Source: Notamacropus eugenii
Taxonomy: Eukaryota > Chordata > Mammalia > Diprotodontia > Macropodidae
Reading direction: 5' to 3'
DNA length: 64,000 nucleotides
NCBI RefSeq assembly: GCF_028372415.1
Contig: NC_092875.1
Coordinates: 439,711,377-439,775,376, forward strand
The notes under the pieces are model-generated. The model did no database searches. It saw only the letters and a list, made by a program, of their open reading frames with translations, and had not been told where the DNA came from. Positions 1 through 9,895 of this stretch are shown piece after piece (the stretch's first letter is position 1; each line of letters starts with the position of its first letter). The position numbers were made by a program, and so were the translations under genes.

Positions 1-1439
1 AGACTTACCAGAGCATCTTGCCACCTGCCCTGAAATTGTCCCATCTGGAAAAGCATCCTTCAGACTAGCCCTTAAGAGACCATACCCTGCCTTCCTGAAG
101 GGCTTAATCTACTCAGTTTTGGCACTCAGCTCTTGGAATCAGCTCTTTTGATTGATGCACGGGTGCAAACTCACCTTACCTACTCCCTCTAGAGCTGGCT
201 ATATAGAGTATATAGGCACATATTAAACTTCATGTTTCATCTAGTAATTCAACAGGAAATTTAGACTACTAGGAAATGTTTACCTCTCTCCTTTCTACAA
301 TGAGTACGTACATGAAATAAGCAGTGCAACGTTCCACATTCATGGATGCCTCTGCCTCGTAAGCAGTTTATTTTTGAAGTTTCTGACTTGGCCTGATTGA
401 ATCCTGGCAGGAACTCCACATACCGAGAAACATTTCTTTCAATATTTCAGCAACCTTGGAAGGTTTTGCTCTCTATTTCTGAATGTCTTTGCATGATGGA
501 AAGACATACACAAGAGTTATACTGGATAAAGAGACATGATAAGTTGCTCACATTGCTGGTGTGAATAAATGCAATGAGAAGATTCTAAGTGCACTGGAAA
601 ACTGTTTCTCCTGTCTTCTTTCACCAAAATGGAAGCTCCCTGGGAAAAGGGACCAAGTGAGAAGTCTGGGCTCCTTGGAGTAAAGCTGCAACAATTGGTT
701 GTGTTAGTGGAGTACATTTAGAAAATCACCCACTTTCCAAAACAGCATCTGGGAAACAGGAATATGTAGGAGGTCCCAAGAAGTTCCCCTGGGTGTGTCA
801 ATCTAATAGTCTTTTCTTATTTTTCTCACAATGGTCAGCACATTCCTACAAGACAAAGAATAATTTCTAAGTTACCATCTATTGCCTTGATTTAAAGCCT
901 TTGAAAGAACTTCTGAATCATAAGCAATACCTGCTTTGGTAAGGTTAACAGGCATATTAGTGAAATATGAATTTACCGCAAATTCAATTAAATCAAGCAT
1001 TTTTTAAGTTTTGGTAAAGATACTTCCAGAAGTAATTCAGAAAATAAAGTTTGTTGGAATCATCTTTACTGTTTGCCATTCTTCTAAACTTCCTACCTAA
1101 AGTAAACCTAAATACAAAATAGCAGCAAATTGGCAAAGTCTGGCTCTTATTTAAATCCTGTCTCACAGCCATATGTTATGGAGTTCAATTCCCTAAATGA
1201 TCTCCAGCAAAACAAAATGCTGCCACTGACAAGAGCTAATGAAGACAATTTTCTAATTTTCTGTCACTCTTGTTGTTTACTGTTGGGCTGAAATTCTCTC
1301 AACTCCAAATTTGCCCTCCCTGCCTGACAGCTACAGGTTGGCAGACGCAGCAATGGTATGAAAAGAGAAAGAGGGGAGAGAGAGGTAGGAAAACACTTTA
1401 AAGCTCACAGTCTAAAATTATTACAGGAAAACAAGGATA
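1..1439. other. Unique sequence, no gene seen
   Basis: No open frame beyond background and no repeat family that I recognise. The part at about 1140-1345 has a balanced, non-repetitive composition and is listed among the findings as a candidate conserved non-coding element. That is a guess from texture, not from any alignment. Confidence 0.5.
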
Positions 1440-1515
1440 AATATTTTCTGTTCTGTAAATTGAGTGGGCTGGACTAGATGGTCTCTAAGGCCCCTTCAAA
1501 CTCTAAAGTCTTATG
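1440..1515 (+). repeat. SINE tail fragment (CORE-SINE/MIR-like)
   Basis: The words 'ggactagatggtctctaagg' and 'ccttcaaactctaaag' match the tail region of a common marsupial tRNA-derived SINE, in which a 'ttggactagatggcctctga' segment follows the polymerase III head. The head is missing, so this is a fragment. Confidence 0.6.
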
Positions 1516-3744
1516 ATCTATGACTTAAAAGTAAGCTATCAATCAGTAATATCATTCATCAAGCTTAACCACAACCATGAGCCGAACTAGGGGGCTGGTG
1601 ATGGAATTTATTTAAAAAAAACTTATAAAACCTTGACAGTGTCAGATAATCTCATTTTAATTTGTTACAGGTCTGGGTAGCTGGCTGGCAGGCAGCAAAA
1701 TCAAATCTCATTTTACTCACAGCCCCAGATACAATTGTTGTCTGAATTCAAGCATTCACTGCCACAGCCTGATAACAATTTCATGTGCTTGGGCCTCAAT
1801 GAAAGATTCCTTTGATATCCCCACAACCCCACACCTCACTAGATGTAGAGTCTTGATGGAGAAAAGGAGAAAGATAATAAAGCAAAGAAAAAGAAAAGAC
1901 TTTTCCCCCTCCTTATAAAATGCTGTAGAATGAAATATTGTATTTATCATGTCACCAAATAAAGTGCACCCTGTGTGTAGTTTTCATTCTGCTAATACAT
2001 TGATTAAGAAATAAAGGAAGAGGCTACCAAAAGCCTGGACTTTAACTATTACCTTTGAAAACTGGAGAAAAATAGATGGTTAGAAATATTTGCTCATTTT
2101 TTGGTAGGGTGAGTCATGGCGAAGGCTCCAGACATTTAGAGAAATTATCTCTGAAATACCAAATGCCTTCCAGGACTGTCATTCAAGGTATACTAATGCT
2201 GCCATGGTGGCTCCTTTAAGAGGCAAGATTTTCAGTAGGCACTCTACTCTGCAGGTGCAACCAAACAAGAGACCTCTTTATTTAACAGCTTACCTTCATA
2301 TGAGCTTATTCTACATTTGGTTTCCTCAAGGTGTTAGTCCTTTAATTCTGGTTTTTTTCATTCTTTTGCTCTGGCCTCACCTCTTCCTTCTGGTCAGCTC
2401 AAGCTTTGGTGTGGTTTCTGTTTTTGCCTGCTTCTCTATTTGTTAGCTTTGCTTTGTTTCCCCACTTATCCTGATTTCTCACTTCTTCATTAGTGAAAAT
2501 AAATAGTCATCTCTCAAAGAGACTTTTATCCACTCCTGGACATGGCTTTCATCTCTTAACTTGCCAACACACATGCCAGACTTCTGCTTGGGTCCATGAC
2601 TGAGAGAAAGAAGTTGGTAAGATGGATGATAGTTTTCAGATTCATAGAATTTGAATTCAATAGAACTCTCACATAAACGAAAAGGAATCTCTCCTGACCC
2701 TTGTGCTCTGCTTCCTATTCTAATGCATTTCCAAGGTAGGCCATAGTCATCTGTTTTAGTTCTTAAAGGCCTCACTCTTCCCTGAACTTCAAGAAGATAG
2801 TGGCACTTCTGGCACTTCTATGAAAGTAAGAGATCAGATAAAAGATAAAATGGGGAGGGGGAACCTGAGGGAAGCATGAAACTTATGTTTTATCCATTGT
2901 TTTAAAAGGCCCGCAGAGAAGAAACTACACTAGTTCCCTCTATAAGCCACCCCAAGGATCAACAGCGCTCTCCTTTAAAACATCCCATTTCTCCTCTACT
3001 CTACCTTAGCGAAAACAGAAGGCACCAATGTCTTCAAAACAGTCCCTATTATCCTTAAAAATCACCCAGTCAATTTCTACCCTATCTCAACTCTAAGACA
3101 AAATCTCAAGTTCGCAGAAAATATGTATCCTCCCATTGTGAAAGTAACTATGAAATATCATCAGGACAAATGCAGAGATGGATGGGCTAATGAGATATTA
3201 CTTCCCTGTGCCATGTGAAATATGGGTTTAATACAATTTTTCATTTTTCTCCAAGGCATGCAGCCCATCCCCTCACTGCACTTTGCCAGTGTGCCCTTAT
3301 GGATTAGTCATTTTATTTATTTTTAATTTCACCTATACATTTGGATAGCTGATGATGGCTGTGTAGGTGGCAAGATGAACTGTTAATGAGAGGAGTTGTT
3401 GCTGATAACCAGAAGGAGTAAAACCTTTAATCTCTGTCAAGGATATAGTGTAATTTTGCTGTGGGAATGACAGTATAATGAACACTGAAATGAGATTTCC
3501 ATTAGACCTTTCCCTCACTGCCATATCCCACCCCCTACCCCCAAAAAGAATTTCATTTAATGTTGCTATTTAAAAACAACTTGATTTTATAAGAAAATAT
3601 TTCCTTTTTGTTTTGTTTTAAAAGCTAAACAAGGGCTAAACATTAATTCCAATGGGGCAAAAAAATCAGAAATTCCCTAGTCCAAGGGACAACAATTAGC
3701 CTGAATGCTGAGGGCCTCTAAGAACGCCTAAATACCAGCAGACC
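1516..3744. other. Unique sequence, no gene seen
   Basis: About 2.2 kb without a recognised repeat. Open frames here (80-98 codons at most) lack codon structure, recognisable domains or splice context and are treated as chance. The stretch at about 1630-1830 has the non-repetitive texture of a possible regulatory element, but nothing more specific can be said. Confidence 0.45.
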
Positions 3745-4045
3745 TCAGGGCTTCTGTTTCTTTCAAGATTCAGCTCAAATGCCACCTTCTGCGGGAGATC
3801 TTTCCAGTTCTCCCAGCCCCTCATGCCTTCCCTTCTGAGGCTATTTTTTATCAGCTCTGCAAGTATCCTGTAGGTACCTTTTTATTTACATGCTCATCTT
3901 TCCCTTTAAAGTGTAAACCTCTTAAAGACCAGAACTGTTTTTACTTTGTATCATCAGGGCTTAGCACAGTGCTTGGCACAATGCTTAGCACAGTGCTTGG
4001 CACATTGTAAACACCTAATAAATACTTGTTGATTGACTAATGAGG
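3745..4045 (+). repeat. L2 LINE 3' end
   Basis: The segment follows the end of the L2 consensus: 'attcagctcaaatgccacct', a purine-poor middle, then 'gtaaacctcttaaagaccag', 'cttagcacagtgcttggcac' and a terminal 'taataaatacttgttgattg'. It is 5' truncated, as most L2 copies are. A 24-bp unit in the terminal 'agcacagtgcttggcac' motif is tandemly doubled at 3959-4006, which is private to this copy. Confidence 0.85.
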
Positions 4046-4820
4046 CAGAAAAGCAGTAAAGGAGTTAGAGAATTAAGGAAAGAACCATGGAAGAAGAGAA
4101 AGAAATGGAAATAAAGAACTTTGTACTTTGTAGGAAGTGGGAGAGGATCACGAGAAACTCTTAAAAATTCCTCATGGCAACTTATAAAGAAACTAGGTAC
4201 TTCAACATGTGCCTTGGTAAGATAGGAACAATAGCTCAGTATCTCACCTCATTGAAGGTTAGCCTCATTTTCCTTAAAGGTGTTGAGATATTCTGATATT
4301 TTTCTAGACGTGATTGGCTTAGTGGACAAATAGTTCAGACTGTTGGCAGCACTTCCCCATCACCTGAGTACAAAGCAACCACAAGTATTAGGAATTCTCA
4401 GATACTTAGCTGTTGGGGGAGAGAGTTTTGTTCAAGTGAATCACCTCAGTGTCTTTCATGCCTGTTCAAGTTGAATAACCACCTGCTATGGCTAAATATT
4501 AGCTATTTAATGATCTTTGAGTGCCTCATTTTGTTCTAATATGGAATCTAGAATACTGGGGGATTGATCCAAGTCAATCCCAGCCTAGAACACTTGGTCC
4601 TTATTGCACAACAATAGTAGCTCTGTTGTCCAGAACGCTTTCTTCATTTTCACTGGAAATAGCTCCTGGATTTCACATGGCATTCTGATGCTGAGTTATG
4701 ATATCATAACACAATTATGGCATGTAAGAAATAGTATGCAAATTTCCTATTAAGATTTCTTATCGGTCTGTTTACTTTTGCCTCTACTGTTCTACCTGCT
4801 TCTTCTCTCAGTCCCATGCC
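4046..4820. other. Unique sequence, no gene seen
   Basis: No open frame of interest and no repeat that I can name. Confidence 0.4.
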
Positions 4821-4821
4821 A

Positions 4822-5245
4822 CACTTTAGAATGTTAGAGATAGAAATGTACTTGATATTCTGATCTAGTCTCCTACCTAAAGCATGAATTGCATTGGCAA
4901 GCTGTAATCTATTATCTGCTTGAAGAATTCCAATGGCAGGAATCTCACTATCTCCCAAGGTAGCACATAGCATGTCCTGATTATTCGGATTTTTTTTTTT
5001 TTTTTTTTTTTTGCAGAGCTCAGATCTGTCTCCTTCTGGCTCCTGTTCATTGGTTTTAGTTCTTCCCATTAGAGCGAAGCAAAATATGTCTAATCTCTCA
5101 TATCAGTTCTTCAACTACTTAAGATGTCTTCCATGCCTTCCTTACTTCTTTTCCACTCTATGCTAAGCATCTCCAGTTCCTTCAGATCGTTCCTGGATGG
5201 CATGGATTCAGTTTCTTATGTATCTATTCTAGTTTGCAGTGTGTT
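4822..5245 (-). repeat. CR1/L3-type LINE fragment, antisense
   Basis: The plus strand reads like the complement of a mammalian CR1/L3 element: 'gttagagatagaaatgtact', 'ctagtctcctacctaaagc', then 'ctcatatcagttcttcaact' and 'ctccagttccttcagatcg'. A run of about 24 T residues at 4989-5012 sits inside it. The run could be the poly-A tail of a tiny minus-strand retroposon or a homopolymer expansion. The 121-codon minus frame across it is a shadow and contains a poly-lysine run from the T tract. Confidence 0.7.
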
Positions 5246-5261
5246 TAGATGACAGTGTGAA

Positions 5262-5465
5262 CAATGGGAAAAACTAAAGCAAAATGAAACACTCAATTTG
5301 GAGTCAGATGACTTCAGTTCAAATCCCTGACCTTTAAACTTATTATTTCTGCGATACTGGAAAAATTATTCAACTTTCCTGGGTTCCACTTTCCTCATCG
5401 ATAAAAATGGTTTTGAAGTAGGTGACTTTACCATCCCTCACAACTCTAAAGCTATCATCCAGTGA
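5262..5465 (+). repeat. tRNA-derived SINE (MIR/CORE-type)
   Basis: In order it shows 'ttggagtcagatgacttcag', 'ttcaaatccctgacc' (a B-box-like word), a 'ttcctcatcgataaaaatgg' core and a 'caactctaaagctatcatc' tail. It is diverged and has lost part of the head. Confidence 0.75.
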
Positions 5466-6840
5466 TGCTTGAAATGTTCCGTGACGAATGGGGCACAACT
5501 TTAAAGAAACACAGTTTTGTGGAGAGAAAACTAATATCAGTCAGAAAAGACCTTTGAAGATATATCTGCATTGCCTTTGACACACTTGGACAATGTAACC
5601 AACAGAAAGACACTAAAGTTCTCAGTGGCACAGGCAATCCTCTAACGTTTAAATTGTTGGTGTTGACCTACATTGGAAAAAGGGGTTTCCTTACCAGGAG
5701 TTCCCACATTATTAAAATCACGAGTATAAAACCAAATAATGATGATGATGATGAAAAGAAGGAGGAAGAAAAGAATGTTAACAGATGAAGTTTGACCAGG
5801 GGGTTATTGTGGTAATGAGAACAATCCACAGAGGCCATAGGAGAGTGGAATTTGGGGTTTCTCTTGAGTGACCACACCATTTCTAATAAGAAAGGCATGA
5901 AAAGTATCAGAACCTTAATTACTGTTTCTGTGTGAGTAGGAAGATCTTTCCTCTGGAAATAGTCACTGAAGCTATACTTATACAAATCTTCCAGTAGCTA
6001 ACTTATGCCCTAGTGGAAAGGAACCACGCGGTAAATAGCAAACCCTAAACAATACATCTACATTCTCTTGGAAGAAGTAACATGCCAGTTATATTCCTTA
6101 TTGATAATATGATTTTGTGCATCTTAAGGCAATACATGATGCATCTGGAAACCATACACAGTGGAGCTTGTTGTTTGGCAGGTTTTTTCCTTGGGATGAC
6201 AGATTTGTCAAGGGAAGGGTAGAGAGGTTGAAAAAATACTAACAGACAGATTGTCAGAGGTTCTACTCAGAGGTCTGAGTAGAACCATTATTTGCACCAC
6301 AAGTATTTGCAGTGATGGTGGAGAAATGTGGAGAATTGCTATACCATCATAATATTGGTCAGAGGTTTTGCAAGCCCACAATAGTGTTCTATTAACACAA
6401 GGATGTGAGATTTAAAAAGTAATCTACTAATACTGTTAGTGGCAGAATTATGTCAAGGACACAAGGTGCTACATTCAAGGCTGAGGCTGGTGCCAGCACC
6501 TTAAAGTGCTATGTCAGAATCTGTGGGCAAGCCTACCTATATTGGGTGTAAACCTACACCTGTGTCAATAGGCATAAATTTTATGGCTAAATTACCACCG
6601 TCTCCGATATTATTTCCAATTTATCAAGGCAGGCATCATTCTCTTAAGGACCATTTTTCTAGGATGTGCTGTTTCATTCTTGAGCCCAGTTTACTATCAT
6701 ACTGCAGAAAACAAGCTCTGCCTTTCACATTTTATACTTTGAACTAATGTGTTTTTCTTGAAATTCCATAGAAGCAGTAAGAATGACTCACACTTGGTTA
6801 AGAAGGATCTACTCTTTATAAGAAGAGTGTGAAGGAAAAG
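5466..6840. other. Unique sequence, no gene seen
   Basis: Minus-strand open frames at 5455-5985 and a plus-strand frame at 6511-6747 show no domain and no splice logic. A perfect 13-bp inverted repeat lies at 6259-6286 and is listed separately. Confidence 0.45.
6259..6286. repeat. Perfect 13-bp inverted repeat, 2-nt spacer
   Basis: The left arm 'ggttctactcaga' and the right arm 'tctgagtagaacc' are exact reverse complements, separated by 'gg'. No transposon context is visible on either side. It could fold into a hairpin or be a chance or gene-conversion product. Confidence 0.9.
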
Positions 6841-6842
6841 AG

Positions 6843-6960
6843 AGTAGACAATATAAAAAAACAAACAAATAAATAACTAAACAGACAAATAAATAGATGA
6901 ATGAATGAAAATTAAATAAAAATAAAAAAGAAAGTAGATAAAAATTTAAAAGTTAATAAC
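6843..6960. repeat. A-rich low-complexity tract
   Basis: Runs of 'aaataaat', 'gaatgaatgaa' and 'aaaataaaaaag' form an A-rich tract of about 115 bp. It may be the remains of a degenerate retroposon tail, but no body is visible upstream. Confidence 0.7.
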
Positions 6961-6971
6961 AATGATAGTAG

Positions 6972-7113
6972 ACAATCATTGATTCTCTGAGTTGGAAGGG
7001 ACCTCAGAGGCTATTTAGTACAACCCATACTTAACTGAGAATCTCTTCTCCAGTATACCCAAGGAATGGTTATTTAGCTTTTGTTTCAAGACCCCCCAGT
7101 GAGGGGGAGCCTT
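6972..7113 (-). repeat. CR1/L3 LINE, antisense, first part
   Basis: The plus strand shows 'gagttggaagggacctcaga', 'gtacaacccatacttaactg', then 'tttgtttcaagaccccccag' and 'tgagggggagcc'. This is the classical antisense 3' region of CR1/L3. It stops abruptly where L1 5' sequence begins, and the same element resumes at about 8028 after a gap of roughly 50-60 consensus bases. Confidence 0.8.
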
Positions 7114-8027
7114 TGTTTGGGCTAGGTCTAATTGGAAGGGAGCTTTTTCTTTCAAAATCTTTTTTGAGCTCTTCCATGGCCTGAGCCCATTGAATATTTA
7201 TTTTGGATGATTGGGATACAGAAGCCTTGATTTCTATGTCTTTCCCTGATGGTAAGCATTGCTCTTCCTCATCTGATAGGAAGGGAGGAGATATCTGTTC
7301 ACCAAGAAAGTAGCCTTCTATGCTCTTATTTTTCTCCCCTTTTCTGGGCATTTTCCAGCCATTTACTTGACTTCTGAATGTCCTCTCCACACCCACCTCA
7401 CCTCCAGGTCTGCCCAGCCAGCACTTGGGGTCTGATTCAAATGCTGCTTCCCAGCCTCAGGGCTTTGGGTGGGGGCAGGGCTGCTATTCAGTGTGAGATT
7501 AAATTCAGGTGCTCAGGTCAGGGCAGGGCTGCCACACAGGGCTCAGTTCCCTCAGGGGTTTTATGCAGAGACCTTTGACAATGGATTCAGGCTCCTGCCT
7601 GCTTTGGGAGCCCCTGTCTTCTGCTGCCTCTATGGCTGCCTCCTGATGTGGCCTGAGTTATGGGGACACCCCACTCCCCTTTCGGCTAGCTGAAAAGACC
7701 TTCTCACTGACCTTTGGCACCTGTGGGTGGAGGGACCTGTGCTGCCACTGGAGATTCTGTCCCTGAAGCCTGTTTGGATATGCTCTCCTTGGTGCTGTGC
7801 AGCCAAGACAGGGCTGGGATCTGCTCCCGGTACGGGTGCGCGACGGACCATTGGTGTTGGTTTTTCAGCGCTCTCTGGAACAGAAATCTCCTCCACTCCA
7901 TTGTTCTGTGGCTTCTGCTGCTCCAGAATTTGTTGGGAGTTCTTCTTTACAGGTATTTTATGGACTGTGGGTTAGGAGCTAGCATATGTGTATCTTTCTA
8001 CTCTACCATCTTGGCTCTTCCCCCAGG
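7113..8027 (-). repeat. L1 5' end (5' UTR and start of ORF1)
   Basis: Read on the minus strand, it starts with 'gaagagccaagatggtagag' at about 8027, the standard start of marsupial L1-type elements. A GC-richer, CpG-bearing 5' UTR follows (for example 'ggtccgtcgcgcacccgtac' near 7830-7850), then the beginning of ORF1. It has the 5' end but not the 3' end, the opposite of a normal truncated L1. It sits inside a CR1/L3 copy. Plus-strand frames in 7378-8049 are antisense 5' UTR shadows. Confidence 0.85.
7114..7351 (-). pseudogene. L1 ORF1 N-terminal fragment
   Basis: ORF1p of L1 is an RNA-binding chaperone that coats L1 RNA. Here only about the first 79 codons remain. The start is taken at the ATG of 'MPRKGEKNKSIEGYF', because 'MxxKxxKNxxIExYFG' is the usual opening of these ORF1 proteins and recurs in the HAL1-like ORF1 at 20565. 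The motif 'WAQAMEELKKDFERK' leads into what would be the coiled coil, but the element is cut off before it. The frame continues for a further 15 codons of antisense CR1 sequence, which is not protein evolution but a junction accident. There is no RRM and no C-terminal domain. It cannot encode a working protein. Confidence 0.8.
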
Positions 8028-8155
8028 AGTTTTTCTTATATCAACCTGAAATCTATATCTGTGTAACTATAAATGAAATTTATATCTAGGAAGCTGTGTT
8101 TCCTAGATCTGATGCTCAGACTAAGCAGAATAAGTCAAAAATCTCTTCCACTTTC
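8028..8155 (-). repeat. CR1/L3 LINE, antisense, second part
   Basis: The plus strand continues the consensus after the L1: 'aggagtttttcttatatcaa', 'cctgaaatctatatctgtg' and 'actaagcagaataagtc'. Together with 6972-7113 this is one CR1/L3 copy split by the L1. Confidence 0.75.
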
Positions 8156-8184
8156 CCATGAAAATTTTTCAAGTTCTTGAAAAT

Positions 8185-8365
8185 CATGCAGTATGATATT
8201 GTGGATTAAGTATTAGAGGAAGGCATGGGGTTGAATCTTATCTCAGAATCTTAATTAGCTCCATAGAAGGAGGAAGCTCTCACCTGATAGTTCTGTTGTG
8301 AAGATCAAATGAGATAATGCGCATAAGCACTTTGCAAGCCTTAAAATTCTATATAAATGACAGAA
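8185..8365 (+). repeat. MIR-type SINE
   Basis: It shows 'gatattgtggattaagtatt', a degenerate middle, 'tgttgtgaagatcaaatgag' and 'gcactttgcaagccttaaaa', which is the MIR/CORE-SINE order. Confidence 0.7.
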
Positions 8366-8384
8366 ACTTTCTATGCTTGAAGAC

Positions 8385-8672
8385 AAGTACCAACTAAGTG
8401 GCTCAGTAGGTAGAGGGCTGGGCCTAGAGTCAGGAAGACCCAAATTCAAGTCCTGAGAGCTGGTCTCCGACACTTAATAATTGTGTGACCCTGAGTGAGT
8501 CACTTAATGTGTTTGCCTCAGTTTCCTCAACTAAAAAATGAGGATAATATACCTTTATGAGGATAACCTATCTTTCAGAGTTGTACTGACTTGCAAATGA
8601 CATAATATTTGTAAAATGCTTAGCACGCTGCCTGGAACATAATGCTAAATAAACGCTTATCCCCTTCCCTAA
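8385..8672 (+). repeat. Full-length tRNA-headed CORE-SINE
   Basis: The head 'aagtggctcagtaggtagag' carries an A-box-like word and 'ttcaagtcctgagag' a B-box-like word. These are followed by 'gtgtgaccctgagtgagtca', 'ttcctcaactaaaaaatgag' and the end 'aaatgcttagcacgctgcct...taaataaacgctt'. It is nearly complete, about 285 bp. The tRNA resemblance is that of a SINE promoter, not a tRNA gene. Confidence 0.85.
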
Positions 8673-8704
8673 GTCGTTTCTACGCTAAATATTCCAGTTT
8701 CTTC

Positions 8705-8950
8705 AGAAGCAGGGATGTGCTAGAGCTACTGGCTCATAAGAACTAATTGTTTTATTTTCATTGTGAGCATTTATACCTAAAAATGGGAAAGTGCTATCAA
8801 TTGGGGCTTGATTTATTGTTTTGTTGAATTCTAGACTTAAAGGAGGGATGGAGAAAATGTTGATAACAGATTAAACTTGAAAGTGCATCACGCATGCTTT
8901 CTTTTTTTCTGGAGGGCTAGATATTAAACTTTTACCAGCACATCTAAGCC
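8705..8950 (+). repeat. Unnamed dispersed repeat A, copy 1
   Basis: The order 'gcatttatacct', 'cttgatttattgttttgttg', 'ctagacttaa', 'aaaatgttgataac' and 'gcatgctttcttttttt' is repeated in the same order at 48370-48635. I cannot place the family. It may be an old mammal-wide element or a DNA-transposon remnant. Confidence 0.7.
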
Positions 8951-8964
8951 CCTGTGGCATGTTC

Positions 8965-9090
8965 TCTAATTCACTCACCATCCTGGTTGTTTTCCACTGA
9001 ATATACTTCAACCCTTCAATGTCCTTCATAAAAGAGAATGCTCAGGATTGCCCATAGTACACAAGATCTTGGATTATAGGCAGATGTGAG
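8965..9090 (-). repeat. CR1/L3 fragment, antisense
   Basis: The words 'caccatcctggttgttttcc', 'ttcaatgtccttcataaaa' and 'gcccatagtacacaaga' match the complement of CR1/L3 downstream of the segment seen at 34.4-35.0 kb. Confidence 0.65.
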
Positions 9091-9339
9091 GTTAATAATA
9101 GAATGACTATTTAGCTTGGAAGGGATACAAACAGTTATCCTTGGGAGTTGGTGGAAGATGTCTATAGCCCCATGCTCTTGGAATTTTCACCAGGGATACT
9201 CCAGAAGTAGTGGAGCACTCTGAAAGAAAGTAGAACAGTATATACAAGAATATGAGTCCTTTCTGAAATCCCAAAGGGTTAGTGGTCTCTCTCTCTTGAA
9301 CTTGCTTTTTTTTGTGCTTTTTTATGCTCTTTATATGAA

Positions 9340-9460
9340 AGAGGAATTATGACATAAGAAGATTTGGGTTCAAGAACCAATTGGCACACACTGACAGGGT
9401 GCTTCTGGACAAGTCATGTAACCTCTCAGTCCCCAATCCTGCAATGACCTAAGATTCTCA
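9340..9460 (+). repeat. MIR-type SINE fragment
   Basis: It shows 'gatttgggttcaagaacc' (a B-box-like word), 'ctggacaagtcatgtaacct' and 'gcaatgacctaag'. Diverged and short. Confidence 0.55.
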
Positions 9461-9651
9461 GTTACTGAATGATTATTCACCTGTGCATACTCAATATATC
9501 TTGGGACAGCTCACATAGATTATGTACAAAGTAATTTCACAGCTTTCTTGCAAGAACTCATGTTAGCTACCCTAATTAGCACTCTACTCTATTACACTTA
9601 TTTTTTTCTTGGAAATGTGCCTTGTACATAGGAGGCTTTAATAAGTATCTG

Positions 9652-9679
9652 CTGTTTTAATTGAATTCAATTAAAACAG
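9652..9679. repeat. Perfect 28-bp palindrome
   Basis: The 14-base left half 'ctgttttaattgaa' is followed without spacer by its exact reverse complement 'ttcaattaaaacag'. The sequence just left of it (about 9605-9650) resembles an L2/MIR 3' end ('gtgccttgtacataggagg', 'ttaataagtatct'). The palindrome lies between that end and repeat B. Confidence 0.95.
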
Positions 9680-9689
9680 AGAATTCAAT

Positions 9690-9765
9690 AAAAACAAAGA
9701 ATGGATACTCAGCTATATTAAAGGTAGCCAGGTTCTTAAGGACAAATGCTACCTGTCTCAAAAAC

Positions 9766-9842
<77 letters not shown>

Positions 9843-9895
9843 CACCTTGTCCTTGAAAGGTTTCCTGAAACTTTATGCATTTATAAAAAGAGCTG
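9690..9895 (+). repeat. Unnamed dispersed repeat B, copy 1, holding a (CA)n tract
   Basis: The segments 'actcagctatattaaaggta', 'ggttcttaaggacaaatgct', 'acctgtctcaaaaac' and, after the (CA)n, 'ccttgaaaggtttcctgaaa' and 'ctttatgcatttat' recur in order at 11745-11900. In that other copy an A-rich tract replaces the (CA)n. Confidence 0.75.
9767..9840. repeat. (AC)37 microsatellite
   Basis: A pure AC dinucleotide run of 74 bases. Poly-Thr-His and Val-Cys open frames across it are artefacts. Confidence 0.98.

Noticed and set aside
5668-5985. 105-codon minus-strand frame
   Set aside because: It contains a poly-serine stretch from a GAT/GAA-rich run. No domain and no context.
7378-8049. Several overlapping plus-strand frames of 61-111 codons
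   Set aside because: They are antisense frames in a GC-richer L1 5' UTR, where stops are rare.
8385-8470. tRNA-like A and B boxes
   Set aside because: They are the polymerase III promoter of a SINE. No cloverleaf with a proper anticodon arm could be drawn, and the SINE body follows.
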